From assembly GCF_009905615.1 (NCBI RefSeq), contig NZ_JAAAKW010000004.1, positions 1 to 64,000 of the forward strand: 64,000 bases of DNA. The letters run 5' to 3'. The stretch is from Pseudomonas sp. SLFW (GTDB taxonomy: Bacteria; Pseudomonadota; Gammaproteobacteria; Pseudomonadales; Pseudomonadaceae). The stretch's first letter is position 1, and each line of letters begins with the position of its first letter. A program made the position numbers and the translations under genes. The notes below the pieces were generated by a model. It had not been told where the DNA came from. It saw only the letters and a program-made list of their open reading frames with translations, and did not search any database. Shown here in pieces: positions 55,111 through 64,000 of this stretch.

Positions 55111-57381
55111 ATGTTAAACCGTGAGCTCGAAGTCACCCTCAATTTGGCTTTCAAGGAGGCCCGCTCCAAACGTCATGAATTCATGACCGTCGAGCACCTT
55201 CTGTTGGCCCTATTGGACAATGAGGCTGCCGCCACTGTTCTCCGTGCCTGCGGCGCGAACCTCGACAAACTCAAACACGACCTTCAGGAGTTCATCGACT
55301 CCACGACGCCGTTGATCCCCGTTCATGATGAGGATCGCGAGACGCAACCGACTTTGGGCTTCCAGCGTGTGCTTCAACGTGCGGTTTTCCATGTGCAGAG
55401 TTCCGGCAAGCGTGAAGTCACTGGCGCCAACGTGCTGGTGGCGATTTTCAGCGAGCAGGAAAGTCAGGCGGTATTTCTGCTGAAACAGCAGAGCGTTGCC
55501 CGTATCGATGTCGTCAACTATATCGCTCATGGCATTTCCAAAGTGCCTGGGCATGGCGATCACTCTGAAGGTGAGCAAGATATGCAGGATGATGAGGGCG
55601 GTGAGTCTTCTTCTTCGGGCAATCCTCTGGATGCCTATGCCAGCAATCTGAATGAATTGGCCCGTCAAGGCCGCATCGATCCCCTTGTCGGCCGTGAGCT
55701 GGAAGTCGAGCGTGTTGCTCAGATTCTCGCGCGCCGTCGCAAGAACAACCCGTTGCTGGTCGGTGAGGCCGGTGTCGGCAAGACGGCCATCGCCGAAGGC
55801 CTCGCTAAGCGCATCGTCGACAATCAGGTACCCGATTTGCTGGCGAACAGCGTCGTTTACTCCCTGGACCTCGGTGCCTTGCTGGCCGGTACCAAATACC
55901 GTGGTGACTTCGAGAAGCGCTTCAAGGCGTTACTCGGTGAGCTGAAAAAACGCCCGCATGCCATCCTGTTCATCGACGAAATCCACACCATCATTGGTGC
56001 CGGTGCTGCGTCGGGCGGCGTGATGGACGCCTCCAACCTGCTCAAGCCGCTGCTGTCTTCGGGTGATATCCGTTGCATCGGTTCGACCACGTTCCAGGAA
56101 TTCCGCGGCATCTTCGAAAAAGACCGTGCGCTTGCCCGTCGCTTCCAGAAAGTCGACGTCTCCGAGCCGTCGGTCGAAGACACCATCGGTATTTTGCGTG
56201 GCCTGAAAGGTCGTTTCGAGCAACACCACAACATCGAATACAGCGATGAAGCCCTGCGCGCCGCTGCTGAACTGGCGTCGCGCTACATCAATGACCGTCA
56301 CATGCCCGACAAGGCGATTGACGTCATCGACGAGGCGGGTGCCTATCAGCGTCTGCAGCCGGTCGAGTCTCGGGTCAAGCGCATCGAAGTGCCGCAGGTG
56401 GAAGACATCGTTGCAAAAATCGCGCGGATTCCGCCCAAGCACGTCAACAGTTCCGACAAGGAACTGCTGCGTAACCTCGAACGCGATCTGAAACTGACCG
56501 TCTTCGGTCAGGATGCAGCCATTGATTCGCTGTCCACGGCGATCAAGCTGTCCCGTGCCGGTCTCAAGTCGCCTGACAAGCCTGTCGGTTCGTTCCTGTT
56601 CGCAGGCCCGACCGGTGTGGGTAAAACCGAGGCGGCGCGTCAGCTGGCCAAGGCGTTGGGGATCGAGCTGGTTCGTTTCGACATGTCCGAGTACATGGAG
56701 CGCCACACCGTTTCGCGTCTGATCGGTGCGCCTCCGGGGTATGTCGGGTTCGATCAAGGCGGTTTGCTGACCGAAGCCATCACCAAACAGCCACATTGCG
56801 TGTTGTTGCTCGATGAGATCGAAAAGGCGCATCCGGAAGTCTTCAACCTGCTGCTGCAGGTGATGGACCACGGTACGCTGACTGACAACAACGGTCGCAA
56901 AGCGGACTTCCGCAACGTGATTGTGATCATGACCACCAACGCCGGTGCTGAAACCGCGGCGCGTGCTTCGATTGGCTTCACCCATCAGGATCACTCGTCT
57001 GATGCGATGGAAGTCATCAAGAAGAGCTTCACGCCGGAATTCCGCAACCGTCTGGACACCATCATCCAATTTGGTCGCCTCAGCCATGAGGTCATCAAAA
57101 GCGTGGTGGACAAGTTCCTCACCGAACTTCAGGCGCAGCTGGAAGACAAGCGGGTTCTGCTGGAAGTCACCGACGCTGCCAGAAGTTACCTGGCCGAAGG
57201 TGGCTACGACGCGGCAATGGGCGCTCGCCCAATGGCACGTCTGATTCAGGACAAGATCAAGCGTCCACTGGCCGAGGAAATCCTCTTCGGCGAGTTGTCC
57301 GAGCATGGCGGTGTGGTTCACATCGACTTCAAGGATGGTGAGATCACGTTCGATTACGAAACCACGGCGGAAATGGCCTGA
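55111..57381 (+). CDS. clpA: ATP-dependent Clp protease ATP-binding subunit ClpA
   Basis: A 756-residue AAA+ unfoldase (E. coli 758) that works with ClpP. The N domain with two Clp repeats (1-145) binds ClpS; D1 Walker A is GEAGVGKT (218-225) and D2 Walker A is GPTGVGKT (499-506). A ClpP-binding loop is in D2. An acidic/Ser linker ([18 protein letters not shown]) near 150-168 joins N domain and D1. It is co-transcribed with clpS and ends in a terminator. Confidence 0.98.
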   Translation: MLNRELEVTLNLAFKEARSKRHEFMTVEHLLLALLDNEAAATVLRACGANLDKLKHDLQEFIDSTTPLIPVHDEDRETQPTLGFQRVLQRAVFHVQSSGKREVTGANVLVAIFSEQESQAVFLLKQQSVARIDVVNYIAHGISKVPGHGDHSEGEQDMQDDEGGESSSSGNPLDAYASNLNELARQGRIDPLVGRELEVERVAQILARRRKNNPLLVGEAGVGKTAIAEGLAKRIVDNQVPDLLANSVVYSLDLGALLAGTKYRGDFEKRFKALLGELKKRPHAILFIDEIHTIIGAGAASGGVMDASNLLKPLLSSGDIRCIGSTTFQEFRGIFEKDRALARRFQKVDVSEPSVEDTIGILRGLKGRFEQHHNIEYSDEALRAAAELASRYINDRHMPDKAIDVIDEAGAYQRLQPVESRVKRIEVPQVEDIVAKIARIPPKHVNSSDKELLRNLERDLKLTVFGQDAAIDSLSTAIKLSRAGLKSPDKPVGSFLFAGPTGVGKTEAARQLAKALGIELVRFDMSEYMERHTVSRLIGAPPGYVGFDQGGLLTEAITKQPHCVLLLDEIEKAHPEVFNLLLQVMDHGTLTDNNGRKADFRNVIVIMTTNAGAETAARASIGFTHQDHSSDAMEVIKKSFTPEFRNRLDTIIQFGRLSHEVIKSVVDKFLTELQAQLEDKRVLLEVTDAARSYLAEGGYDAAMGARPMARLIQDKIKRPLAEEILFGELSEHGGVVHIDFKDGEITFDYETTAEMA

Positions 57382-57401
57382 CGTTTCAACCCCTGCACAG
57401 C

Positions 57402-57427
57402 AAAAAGGCGCCGATTGGCGCCTTTTT
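57402..57427 (+). terminator. Terminator of clpA
   Basis: AAAAAGGCGCC-GATT-GGCGCCTTTTT: a perfect hairpin with T5, 20 nt beyond the clpA stop. Confidence 0.92.
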
Positions 57428-57448
57428 GCTGTCTTGAGTCGCACCAAC

Positions 57449-57479
57449 AAAAACGCCCGGTCATAAGCCGGGCGTTTTT
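57449..57479 (-). terminator. Terminator of infA
   Basis: AAAAACGCCCGG-TCATAA-CCGGGCGTTTTT type hairpin with T run in both readings; the minus reading serves infA, whose stop is 12 nt away. Confidence 0.9.
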
Positions 57480-57490
57480 GTGTGGACCTG

Positions 57491-57709
57491 TTAGCGGGCG
57501 CGGTAGGTGATGCGCCCTTTGCTCAGGTCATACGGCGTCAGTTCAACGCGGACCTTGTCGCCGGTCAGAATACGAATGTAGTTCTTGCGCATCTTGCCGG
57601 AGATGTGCGCGGTTACGACGTGCCCATTTTCCAACTCCACACGGAACATGGTGTTGGGCAGGGTGTCGACGACAGTGCCTTCCATTTCGAAGCTGTCTTC
57701 TTTCGACAT
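57491..57709 (-). CDS. infA: Translation initiation factor IF-1
   Basis: A 72-residue S1/OB-fold protein, the exact length of E. coli IF-1. [20 protein letters not shown] and [20 protein letters not shown] are diagnostic. ATG 57709 follows GAGGG; a longer upstream frame is not real. bpt ends 101 nt upstream on the same strand. Confidence 0.98.
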
Positions 57710-57810
57710 GCAGTAAAGCCCTCGGTATCCAATGAATGGCCCGGTGCAAACGGCAGCCAGGCAAAAGCGGGCTGCATTGTGCCCGAAAAGTGAGGGGCAA
57801 GCCAAGGGAT

Positions 57811-58518
57811 TCAGTAAAGAGTGACCCATCTTTGATTGGTCAGCAGCTCGATAGGGCGATATTGCGTCTTGTAATTCATCTTTTTGCAGTTCTTGATCCA
57901 GTAACCGAGGTACACCGCATGCAGCTGCAGACGCGCCGCTTCGGCGATTTGCCAGAGAATGGCGAAGCGTCCCAGGCTTCGGCGCTCCTCGGAAGGTTCG
58001 TAGAACGTGTAAACGGCAGACAGGCCATTCGGCAGCAAGTCGGTGACGGCCACGGCGAGCAGCCGACCTTCCAGACGGAATTCGTAAAACCGGGAGAAAG
58101 GCAGGTCGCGCACCAGGAAGGTCGAAAACTGATCGCGGCTGGGCGGGTACATGTCGCCGTCCGCGTGGCGCTGCTCGATGTAGCGCTGGTAAAGGTCGAA
58201 ATACTCTTCACTGAAATGCGGCTTTGTACTGATAACTTCGATGTCTGCGTTGCGCTTGAGGATGCGCTTTTGCTGACGATCGGGCACGAACAGCCCGACA
58301 GGAATGCGCGCAGGCACGCACGCGCTGCAATTCTGGCAGTGCGGTCGATAGAGATGGTCGCCACTGCGGCGAAAGCCCATGTCGGAAAGGTCGGCATAGA
58401 CCTGCACGTCCATCGGCTGGCTGGGATCGAGGAACAGCGTTGTGGCTTGTTCTTCGGGCAGGTAGCTGCAGGAGTGGGGTTGAGTGGCATAAAACTTAAG
58501 CCGCGCCAGCTCGGTCAT
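57811..58518 (-). CDS. bpt: Leucyl-tRNA:aspartate/glutamate protein transferase (Bpt/Ate family)
   Basis: A 235-residue aminoacyl-tRNA protein transferase related to eukaryotic ATE1. It adds Leu to N-terminal Asp or Glu, making a ClpS-recognised degron. The N-terminal cysteines (HSCSYLP and [14 protein letters not shown]) and [18 protein letters not shown] at the end are family marks. ATG 58518 is chosen over an upstream TTG. It pairs with aat upstream on the same strand (47 nt gap) and works with the clpS-clpA genes nearby. Confidence 0.93.
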
Positions 58519-58565
58519 GATCAACCCTCGGAAAAAACTTTAGTTAAGAGTGTATGCCAGCCGAC

Positions 58566-59255
58566 TCAAACTCGCCTAGGTAGCCAGTCGGCGGAATGCG
58601 TCAGATCGAGGTGTTTGTTCAGGTAGTCGGCGAAGGTTCGTCGTGGGATTGGCCGGGCGCCGAAGCTTTGCAGGTGTTGTGTCGGCATTTGACAATCGAT
58701 CAGCACGAAACCCCATGCCTTGAGATGTTCAACCAGGGTGGCGAAACCGACCTTGGAGGCATTGTCGGCGCGGCTGAACATCGACTCGCCGAAAAACAGC
58801 TGACCCATCGCCAGGCCGTACAAACCGCCGACCAGCTCACCGTTTTCACGCACTTCAACGCTGTGAGCGAATCCGCGAGCATGCAGCTCGACGTAAGCCG
58901 CTTGCATGGAACCGGTGATCCAGGTTTCGTGGGTGTAGGCCCGTGGCCCCGCGCAGGCGCGGATGACGGCCTCAAAGTCCTGATCGAATGTCACCTGATA
59001 ACGTCCTTGTCGCAGCACTTTTGCCAGGCTTCGGGAGACGTGCAGCTCGTCGGGAAACAAGACGGTGCGCGGATCGGGCGACCACCAGAGGATCGGCTGG
59101 CCCTGCTGGTACCACGGAAAACAGCCATGCCGGTAGGCCTGAATCAGTCGATCGGCAGACAGATCCCCACCGCCTGCGAGCAACCCGTTGGGTTCACGCA
59201 TGGCTTTTTCCAGCGGTGGAAAATCAAGGGTGTCGCGTTGTAACCAAGTCAGCAT
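58566..59255 (-). CDS. aat: Leucyl/phenylalanyl-tRNA:protein transferase
   Basis: A 229-residue GNAT-fold transferase that attaches Leu or Phe to N-terminal Lys or Arg. The segments [40 protein letters not shown] and [20 protein letters not shown] are characteristic. ATG 59255 (MLTWLQRD) is the conserved start. Its product feeds ClpS. Confidence 0.97.
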   Translation of the reverse strand: MLTWLQRDTLDFPPLEKAMREPNGLLAGGGDLSADRLIQAYRHGCFPWYQQGQPILWWSPDPRTVLFPDELHVSRSLAKVLRQGRYQVTFDQDFEAVIRACAGPRAYTHETWITGSMQAAYVELHARGFAHSVEVRENGELVGGLYGLAMGQLFFGESMFSRADNASKVGFATLVEHLKAWGFVLIDCQMPTQHLQSFGARPIPRRTFADYLNKHLDLTHSADWLPRRV

Positions 59256-59705
59256 AGCGTTCCGCTTTGGCGAGAGGGGAGGGGAGTGCGCGGGCCCGTG
59301 CAACTACACGCCAGGAATGCGGTCACAGGGCCTTGACCGGCACCGCATTGTGACGGGCGGTGCAGATTTTCACCCTTCATGTGGATCATGGCCATTCGAC
59401 AGTTCCGTAGCGCGAGAAAAACACGTCATAACCCTTTGTCAGCAAAGAAAATGCATGCTCAAATCGCCCGTTGGCATCGACGCTTGAAGATCGGCAAGGT
59501 CCGCGCCAGACTATCGTGGCGTGCAGCGTGCAAATCCGTACAATGCCCGATGTTGTTTAACCTCATTTCAAGTCACCTGTCGAGCGTGCGTTCAACGACG
59601 ACCGCGTTTCAGATACGACAGGAATCGGTCAGTGCTATTTCGTCAATTCAGTCGTTTATAGTCAACCACCAGATGTTCGCGCTAGCGCGCAGGAATTGAA
59701 GCGTT
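59256..59705. other. aat-ftsK divergent intergenic region
   Basis: A 450-nt gap without a credible gene. In P. aeruginosa, as I recall, trxB lies here; in P. putida it does not. Just before ftsK is a perfect 12-bp palindrome CGCGCTAGCGCG at 59678-59689, next to the AGGA ribosome site. No LexA box of the CTGT-N8-ACAG kind is seen. Confidence 0.65.
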
Positions 59706-62111
59706 TTGAAGAAATCCACCGCAGCACCCAGTCCCGTTCCGCTCTGGCGGCAGCATTTGCACTACCGACTCAAGGAAGGTGCGCTGATCGCATTCGGCTT
59801 CTTGTGCCTGTACCTGATGATGGCCTTGTTGACCTACGATCAGGCCGATCCGGGCTGGAGCCATACCAGTAGTTCCGTCCAGGTGCAGAATGCCGCAGGC
59901 CGTGCGGGCGCGTTCTCCGCCGATATTCTGTTCATGGTGTTGGGCTATTTCGCCTACATCTTCCCGATTTTGCTCGGCGTCAAGGCGTACCAGGTGTTCC
60001 GGCAGCGGCACGACCCATGGCAATGGAGTGGCTGGCTGTTTTCCTGGCGCATGATTGGCCTGGTGTTCCTGATACTGGCCGGCGCCGCGTTGGCGCATAT
60101 CCATTTCCACTCCGCATCGGGCCTGCCGGGTTCCGCGGGTGGTGTGCTGGGCGAGGTGCTGGGCGATCTGGCAAAGCGAGCGCTCAACGTGCAGGGCAGC
60201 ACCTTGCTGTTCATCGCGCTGTTCCTGTTCGGTCTGACCGTGTTCACCGACTTGTCGTGGTTCAAGGTGATGGACACCACCGGCAAGATCACGCTGGACC
60301 TGTTCGAGCTGTTTCAGGGCGCGATCAACCGTTGGTGGTCCGAGCGCACCGAGCGCAAGCAAATGGTCGCTCAACTGCGGGAAGTCGACATGCGTGTCGA
60401 CGAAGTGGTGGCGCCCGTGGTGCCGGATCGTCGTGAACAGGCCAAGGCCAAGGAGCGCCTGATCGAGCGCGAACAGGCCCTGAGCGAGCACATGGTGGCT
60501 CGCGAGAAACACATCCCTGCGGTCATCGCCCCGGCGCCGGCCAAGCCGCCGGAGCCGAGCAAGCGTGTATTGAAAGAGAAACAGGCGCCGTTGTTCGTCG
60601 ACAGCGCCGTGGAAGGCACCCTGCCGCCTATCTCGATTCTCGACCCGGCAGAAAAGAAGCAGCTCAACTATTCGCCTGAGTCACTGGCCGCCGTTGGGCA
60701 CCTGCTGGAAATCAAGCTCAAGGAATTCGGCGTCGAAGTCACCGTGGATTCGATCCATCCCGGTCCGGTCATTACCCGCTATGAGATCCAACCGGCAGCG
60801 GGGGTCAAGGTCAGCCGCATCTCCAACCTCGCGAAAGACCTGGCGCGTTCTCTGGCCGTGACCAGCGTCCGCGTGGTCGAGGTGATTCCGGGCAAAACCA
60901 CCGTCGGTATCGAGATCCCTAACGAAGACCGGCAGATCGTGCGCTTCTCCGAGGTGTTGTCGACCCCCGAATACGACAATTTCAAATCGCCGGTCACACT
61001 GGCGCTGGGGCATGACATCGGCGGCAAGCCGATCATCACCGACCTCGCCAAGATGCCGCACTTGCTGGTGGCCGGTACGACCGGTTCCGGTAAGTCGGTG
61101 GGTGTGAACGCGATGATTCTGTCGATCCTGTTCAAGTCCGGCCCGGAAGACGCCAAGCTGATCATGATCGACCCGAAAATGCTTGAGCTGTCCATCTATG
61201 AAGGCATCCCGCACCTGCTGTGCCCGGTGGTGACCGACATGAAGGACGCCGCCAATGCCCTGCGCTGGTCGGTGGCCGAGATGGAGCGTCGCTACAAGCT
61301 GATGGCCAAGATGGGCGTCCGTAACCTGTCGGGCTTCAACCACAAGATCAAGGAAGCGGAAGACGCCGGGACGCCGATTTCAGACCCGTTGTATCACCGC
61401 GAAAGCATTCACGACGAAGCGCCGCTGCTGACCAAGCTGCCGACGATTGTCGTGGTGGTCGACGAATTCGCCGACATGATGATGATCGTCGGCAAGAAGG
61501 TCGAAGAACTGATCGCCCGTATCGCGCAGAAGGCCCGTGCCGCAGGCATCCACCTGATCCTCGCGACCCAGCGTCCGTCGGTTGACGTGATCACCGGTCT
61601 GATCAAAGCGAACATTCCGACCCGTATGGCGTTCCAGGTGTCGAGCAAGATCGATTCCCGGACCATCATTGATCAGGGCGGCGCCGAACAGCTGCTCGGC
61701 CACGGTGACATGCTGTACATGCCGCCGGGCACCAGCCTGCCGATCCGGGTGCACGGTGCCTTCGTGTCCGATGACGAGGTTCACCGCGTCGTCGAAGCCT
61801 GGAAGCTCCGTGGCACGCCGCAATACAACGACGACATCCTCAATGGCGTCGAAGAGGCCGGAAGCGGGTTCGAGGGCAGCAGCGGCGGAGGCGACGGTGA
61901 CGACGCCGAAACCGATGCGCTGTACGACGAGGCGGTCAACTTCGTGCTGGAAAGCCGCCGTGCGTCGATCTCCGCCGTGCAGCGCAAGCTCAAGATTGGT
62001 TACAACCGCGCCGCGCGGATGATCGAAGCCATGGAAATGGCCGGTGTCGTGACCGCCATGAACACCAATGGCTCGCGGGAAGTGATTGCACCCAGCCCCG
62101 CGCGTGATTGA
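59706..62111 (+). CDS. ftsK: DNA translocase FtsK
   Basis: An 801-residue septal DNA pump that helps resolve and segregate the chromosome terminus. Four or five membrane helices in the first 190 residues, a short charged linker (about 210-300), the motor with Walker A GTTGSGKS (457-464) and Walker [12 protein letters not shown], and the C-terminal winged-helix gamma domain that reads KOPS. The start is TTG 59706 ([10 protein letters not shown]), as usual for this gene in Pseudomonas; AGGA is 11 nt upstream. Much shorter linker than E. coli FtsK. Confidence 0.97.
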   Translation: MKKSTAAPSPVPLWRQHLHYRLKEGALIAFGFLCLYLMMALLTYDQADPGWSHTSSSVQVQNAAGRAGAFSADILFMVLGYFAYIFPILLGVKAYQVFRQRHDPWQWSGWLFSWRMIGLVFLILAGAALAHIHFHSASGLPGSAGGVLGEVLGDLAKRALNVQGSTLLFIALFLFGLTVFTDLSWFKVMDTTGKITLDLFELFQGAINRWWSERTERKQMVAQLREVDMRVDEVVAPVVPDRREQAKAKERLIEREQALSEHMVAREKHIPAVIAPAPAKPPEPSKRVLKEKQAPLFVDSAVEGTLPPISILDPAEKKQLNYSPESLAAVGHLLEIKLKEFGVEVTVDSIHPGPVITRYEIQPAAGVKVSRISNLAKDLARSLAVTSVRVVEVIPGKTTVGIEIPNEDRQIVRFSEVLSTPEYDNFKSPVTLALGHDIGGKPIITDLAKMPHLLVAGTTGSGKSVGVNAMILSILFKSGPEDAKLIMIDPKMLELSIYEGIPHLLCPVVTDMKDAANALRWSVAEMERRYKLMAKMGVRNLSGFNHKIKEAEDAGTPISDPLYHRESIHDEAPLLTKLPTIVVVVDEFADMMMIVGKKVEELIARIAQKARAAGIHLILATQRPSVDVITGLIKANIPTRMAFQVSSKIDSRTIIDQGGAEQLLGHGDMLYMPPGTSLPIRVHGAFVSDDEVHRVVEAWKLRGTPQYNDDILNGVEEAGSGFEGSSGGGDGDDAETDALYDEAVNFVLESRRASISAVQRKLKIGYNRAARMIEAMEMAGVVTAMNTNGSREVIAPSPARD

Positions 62112-62134
62112 CACTTCGCCCATGACATGTGATC

Positions 62135-62158
62135 GGATGGCGCCTCATGGCGCCGTCC
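62135..62158 (+). terminator. Hairpin between ftsK and lolA
   Basis: GGATGGCGCC-TCAT-GGCGCCGTCC forms a 10-bp stem with one G.T pair. It is followed by GTGTTAATTG rather than a T tract, so it may be only a weak terminator or an mRNA-processing hairpin. Confidence 0.4.
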
Positions 62159-62186
62159 GTGTTAATTGACCCCAAAGAGGACTCCC

Positions 62187-62810
62187 ATGCGTCTTATCCG
62201 CATGTTGTTGGTATCTGCACTGGCTTTTTCCGCTCTCCCGGCCCACGCCGACAGCAAGGACGTGGCGCGTCTGACCCAGCTGCTGGAAAGCTCGAAAACC
62301 CTGAGCGGCCGCTTTTCCCAGCTGACGCTGGACGGCGGTGGCACGCAGTTGCAGGAAACCGCAGGCGACATGGTGTTGCAGCGCCCAGGCCTGTTTTACT
62401 GGCACACTGACGCGCCTCAGGAACAACTGATGGTCTCTGACGGCAAGAAAGTCTCGCTGTGGGACCCGGACCTCGAACAGGTCACCATCAAGACCCTCGA
62501 CCAGCGCCTGACCCAGACCCCCGCCTTGCTGCTGTCCGGTGACGTGTCGAAGATCAGCGAAAGCTTCGACATCAGCGCCAAGGAAGCGGGCGGTGTGATC
62601 GACTTCGTGCTGAAGCCGAAATCCAAGGACACCCTGTTCGACAACCTGCGCCTGTCGTTCCGTAACGGCATGATCAACGACATGCAGTTGATCGACAGCG
62701 TCGGCCAGCGCACCAATATCCTGTTCACCGGCGTCAAGGCCAACGAGCCTGTCGCGGCGAGCAAATTCCAGTTCCAGATCCCGAAAGGCGCGGACGTCAT
62801 CCAGGAATAA
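62187..62810 (+). CDS. lolA: Outer-membrane lipoprotein carrier protein
   Basis: A 207-residue periplasmic carrier that ferries lipoproteins from LolCDE to LolB. Signal peptide [19 protein letters not shown], cleavage near AHA-DS. The mature fold shows [36 protein letters not shown] and [11 protein letters not shown] at the end. ATG 62187 is preceded by GAGG. rarA starts 18 nt downstream. Confidence 0.96.
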   Translation: MRLIRMLLVSALAFSALPAHADSKDVARLTQLLESSKTLSGRFSQLTLDGGGTQLQETAGDMVLQRPGLFYWHTDAPQEQLMVSDGKKVSLWDPDLEQVTIKTLDQRLTQTPALLLSGDVSKISESFDISAKEAGGVIDFVLKPKSKDTLFDNLRLSFRNGMINDMQLIDSVGQRTNILFTGVKANEPVAASKFQFQIPKGADVIQE

Positions 62811-62828
62811 GAGGTTCGAAAGTCCAGC

Positions 62829-64000
62829 ATGGACCTGTTCAGCAGTGAGCCGATTGCCCAGCCCCTGGCCGCCCGTTTGCGGGCGACCAACCTGGACGAG
62901 TACGTCGGCCAACAGCACTTGCTCGCCCACGGCAAGCCCTTGCGTGAAGCGCTGGAGCAGGGCGCGCTGCACTCGATGATTTTCTGGGGGCCGCCGGGCG
63001 TGGGGAAAACCACCCTGGCGCGGCTTCTGGCGAAGGTTTCCGACGCGCACTTCGAAACCGTGTCGGCGGTGCTGGCAGGGGTCAAGGAGATCCGTCAGGC
63101 CGTCGAAGTCGCCAAGCAACAAGCAGGTCAGTATGGCCGTCGCACCATTCTGTTTGTCGACGAAGTGCACCGCTTCAACAAGTCGCAACAGGATGCGTTT
63201 CTGCCCTATGTCGAAGACGGCACGTTGATTTTCATTGGCGCGACCACTGAAAATCCGTCCTTCGAATTGAACAACGCCTTGCTTTCACGCGCCCGCGTCT
63301 ATGTGCTGAAAAGCCTCGACGAAACCGCCCTGCGCCAATTGGTGGACCGTGCCCTGACCGAAGAGCGCGGGCTGGGCAATCGGCATCTGACCTTGGGCGA
63401 CGAAGCGTTCAAGACCCTTCTGGCCGCCGCCGATGGTGACGGCCGTCGCATGCTCAACCTGCTGGAAAACGCCTCGGACCTGGCGGAAGACAACAGCGAG
63501 ATCGAGCCCGAGTTGCTGCAAAGCCTGCTGGGCGACAGCCGTCGACGTTTCGACAAAGGCGGCGAGGCGTTCTACGACCAGATTTCCGCGCTGCACAAAT
63601 CGATTCGCGGCTCCAATCCTGACGCGGCACTGTACTGGTTCGCCCGGATGATCGACGGGGGCTGTGATCCGCTGTACCTCGCCCGGCGCGTGGTGCGCAT
63701 GGCCAGCGAGGACATCGGCAACGCCGACCCGCGCGCGCTGCCACTGTGCATGTCCGCCTGGGATGTGCAGGAACGGCTGGGCAGCCCGGAAGGCGAGCTG
63801 GCGGTGGCGCAGGCCATTGTTTACCTGGCCTGCGCACCGAAAAGTAACGCCGTGTACATGGGCTTCAAGATGGCGATGCGCGAGGCGACCGAGCACGGTT
63901 CGCTGGAAGTGCCGTTGCATTTGCGCAATGCCCCGACCAAATTGATGAAGCAGCTGGGTTATGGCGAAGAATATCGCTACGCCCATGACGAACCGGATGC
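62829..64000 (+). CDS. rarA: Replication-associated recombination protein A (runs off right edge)
   Basis: The first 390 codons of an AAA+ ATPase of the RarA/MgsA family, which acts at stalled replication forks with single-strand-binding protein. Walker A GPPGVGKT is at 54-61 and Walker [15 protein letters not shown] near 105-118; sensor 1 [12 protein letters not shown] follows. The C-terminal tetramerisation part continues beyond base 64000. ATG 62829 ([18 protein letters not shown]) has GAGG 16 nt upstream, a loose fit. Co-transcribed with lolA. Confidence 0.95.
   Translation, partial: MDLFSSEPIAQPLAARLRATNLDEYVGQQHLLAHGKPLREALEQGALHSMIFWGPPGVGKTTLARLLAKVSDAHFETVSAVLAGVKEIRQAVEVAKQQAGQYGRRTILFVDEVHRFNKSQQDAFLPYVEDGTLIFIGATTENPSFELNNALLSRARVYVLKSLDETALRQLVDRALTEERGLGNRHLTLGDEAFKTLLAAADGDGRRMLNLLENASDLAEDNSEIEPELLQSLLGDSRRRFDKGGEAFYDQISALHKSIRGSNPDAALYWFARMIDGGCDPLYLARRVVRMASEDIGNADPRALPLCMSAWDVQERLGSPEGELAVAQAIVYLACAPKSNAVYMGFKMAMREATEHGSLEVPLHLRNAPTKLMKQLGYGEEYRYAHDEPD

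Noticed and set aside
59379..59699. 106-codon plus-strand frame before ftsK
   Set aside because: No ribosome site, Ser/Arg-rich without domains, and it ends abutting ftsK; more likely leader sequence.

Overview
The window is a chromosomal segment of a Pseudomonas of the fluorescens/syringae/putida lineage. The evidence is: a nuo operon with a fused nuoCD gene; a 441-residue AceA; a monomeric NADP isocitrate dehydrogenase; the order idh-nudix-mnmA-hflD-purB and cspD/clpS-clpA-infA-bpt-aat-ftsK-lolA-rarA; and REP/REPIN elements with GGGAGCGAATTCATTCGCG cores. No tRNA, rRNA, prophage, insertion sequence or CRISPR array was seen. Gene assignments rest on reading the translations and motifs; no database search was possible.

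Layout. 1-5.4 kb: end of a serine hydroxymethyltransferase gene, lipA, a lipoprotein, a 2,4-dienoyl-CoA reductase (fadH type) and a PLP deaminase/desulfhydrase. 5.7-9.8 kb: three membrane transporters: an MHS-type MFS gene behind a sigma54-like promoter, and an Fsr-type MFS gene translationally coupled to arsB. 9.8-17.8 kb: a DUF1853 gene, a tandem REPIN array, then nadK-phosphoesterase-rhomboid-DUF1315-DUF2797-pepN. 18-20.7 kb: an omptin protease, queD and a patatin lipase. 20.8-26.5 kb: a PepSY-PepSY-response regulator-sensor kinase module, a chemoreceptor and an AI-2E-family permease. 26.5-27.4 kb: a gene-free block of nested repeats. 27.4-42.4 kb: the complete complex I operon nuoABCDEFGHIJKLMN on the minus strand. 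42.8-53.6 kb: aceA, a lone secretin-N-domain protein, a GNAT gene, roxA, purB, hflD, mnmA, a Nudix gene and monomeric idh, all minus. 54.2-64 kb: cspD, clpS-clpA, infA, bpt, aat, ftsK, lolA and the start of rarA.

How the genes fit together. idh and aceA are the two enzymes competing at the isocitrate branch point, and complex I oxidises the NADH made by the TCA cycle. Two TGTAGTG/CACTACA palindromes upstream of aceA fit what is known of the carbon regulator RccR. ClpS, ClpA, Bpt and Aat together form an N-end-rule degradation set: Bpt and Aat make N-degrons, ClpS recognises them and ClpA unfolds the substrates for ClpP. The first genes (glyA, lipA) point to glycine/one-carbon metabolism.

The most notable points are: apparent absence of the homodimeric icd gene from its usual place between idh and cspD, with a leader-like sequence and a good ribosome site left behind; the putative RccR operators and an unexplained plus-strand terminator upstream of aceA; a Fur-box-like palindrome and a 14-codon ORF in the nuoA-aceA gap; an omptin in a pseudomonad; a coupled fsr-arsB pair without arsR or arsC; and the large inverted repeat enclosing REPINs. 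I did not find a clearly new multi-gene defence or biosynthetic system.
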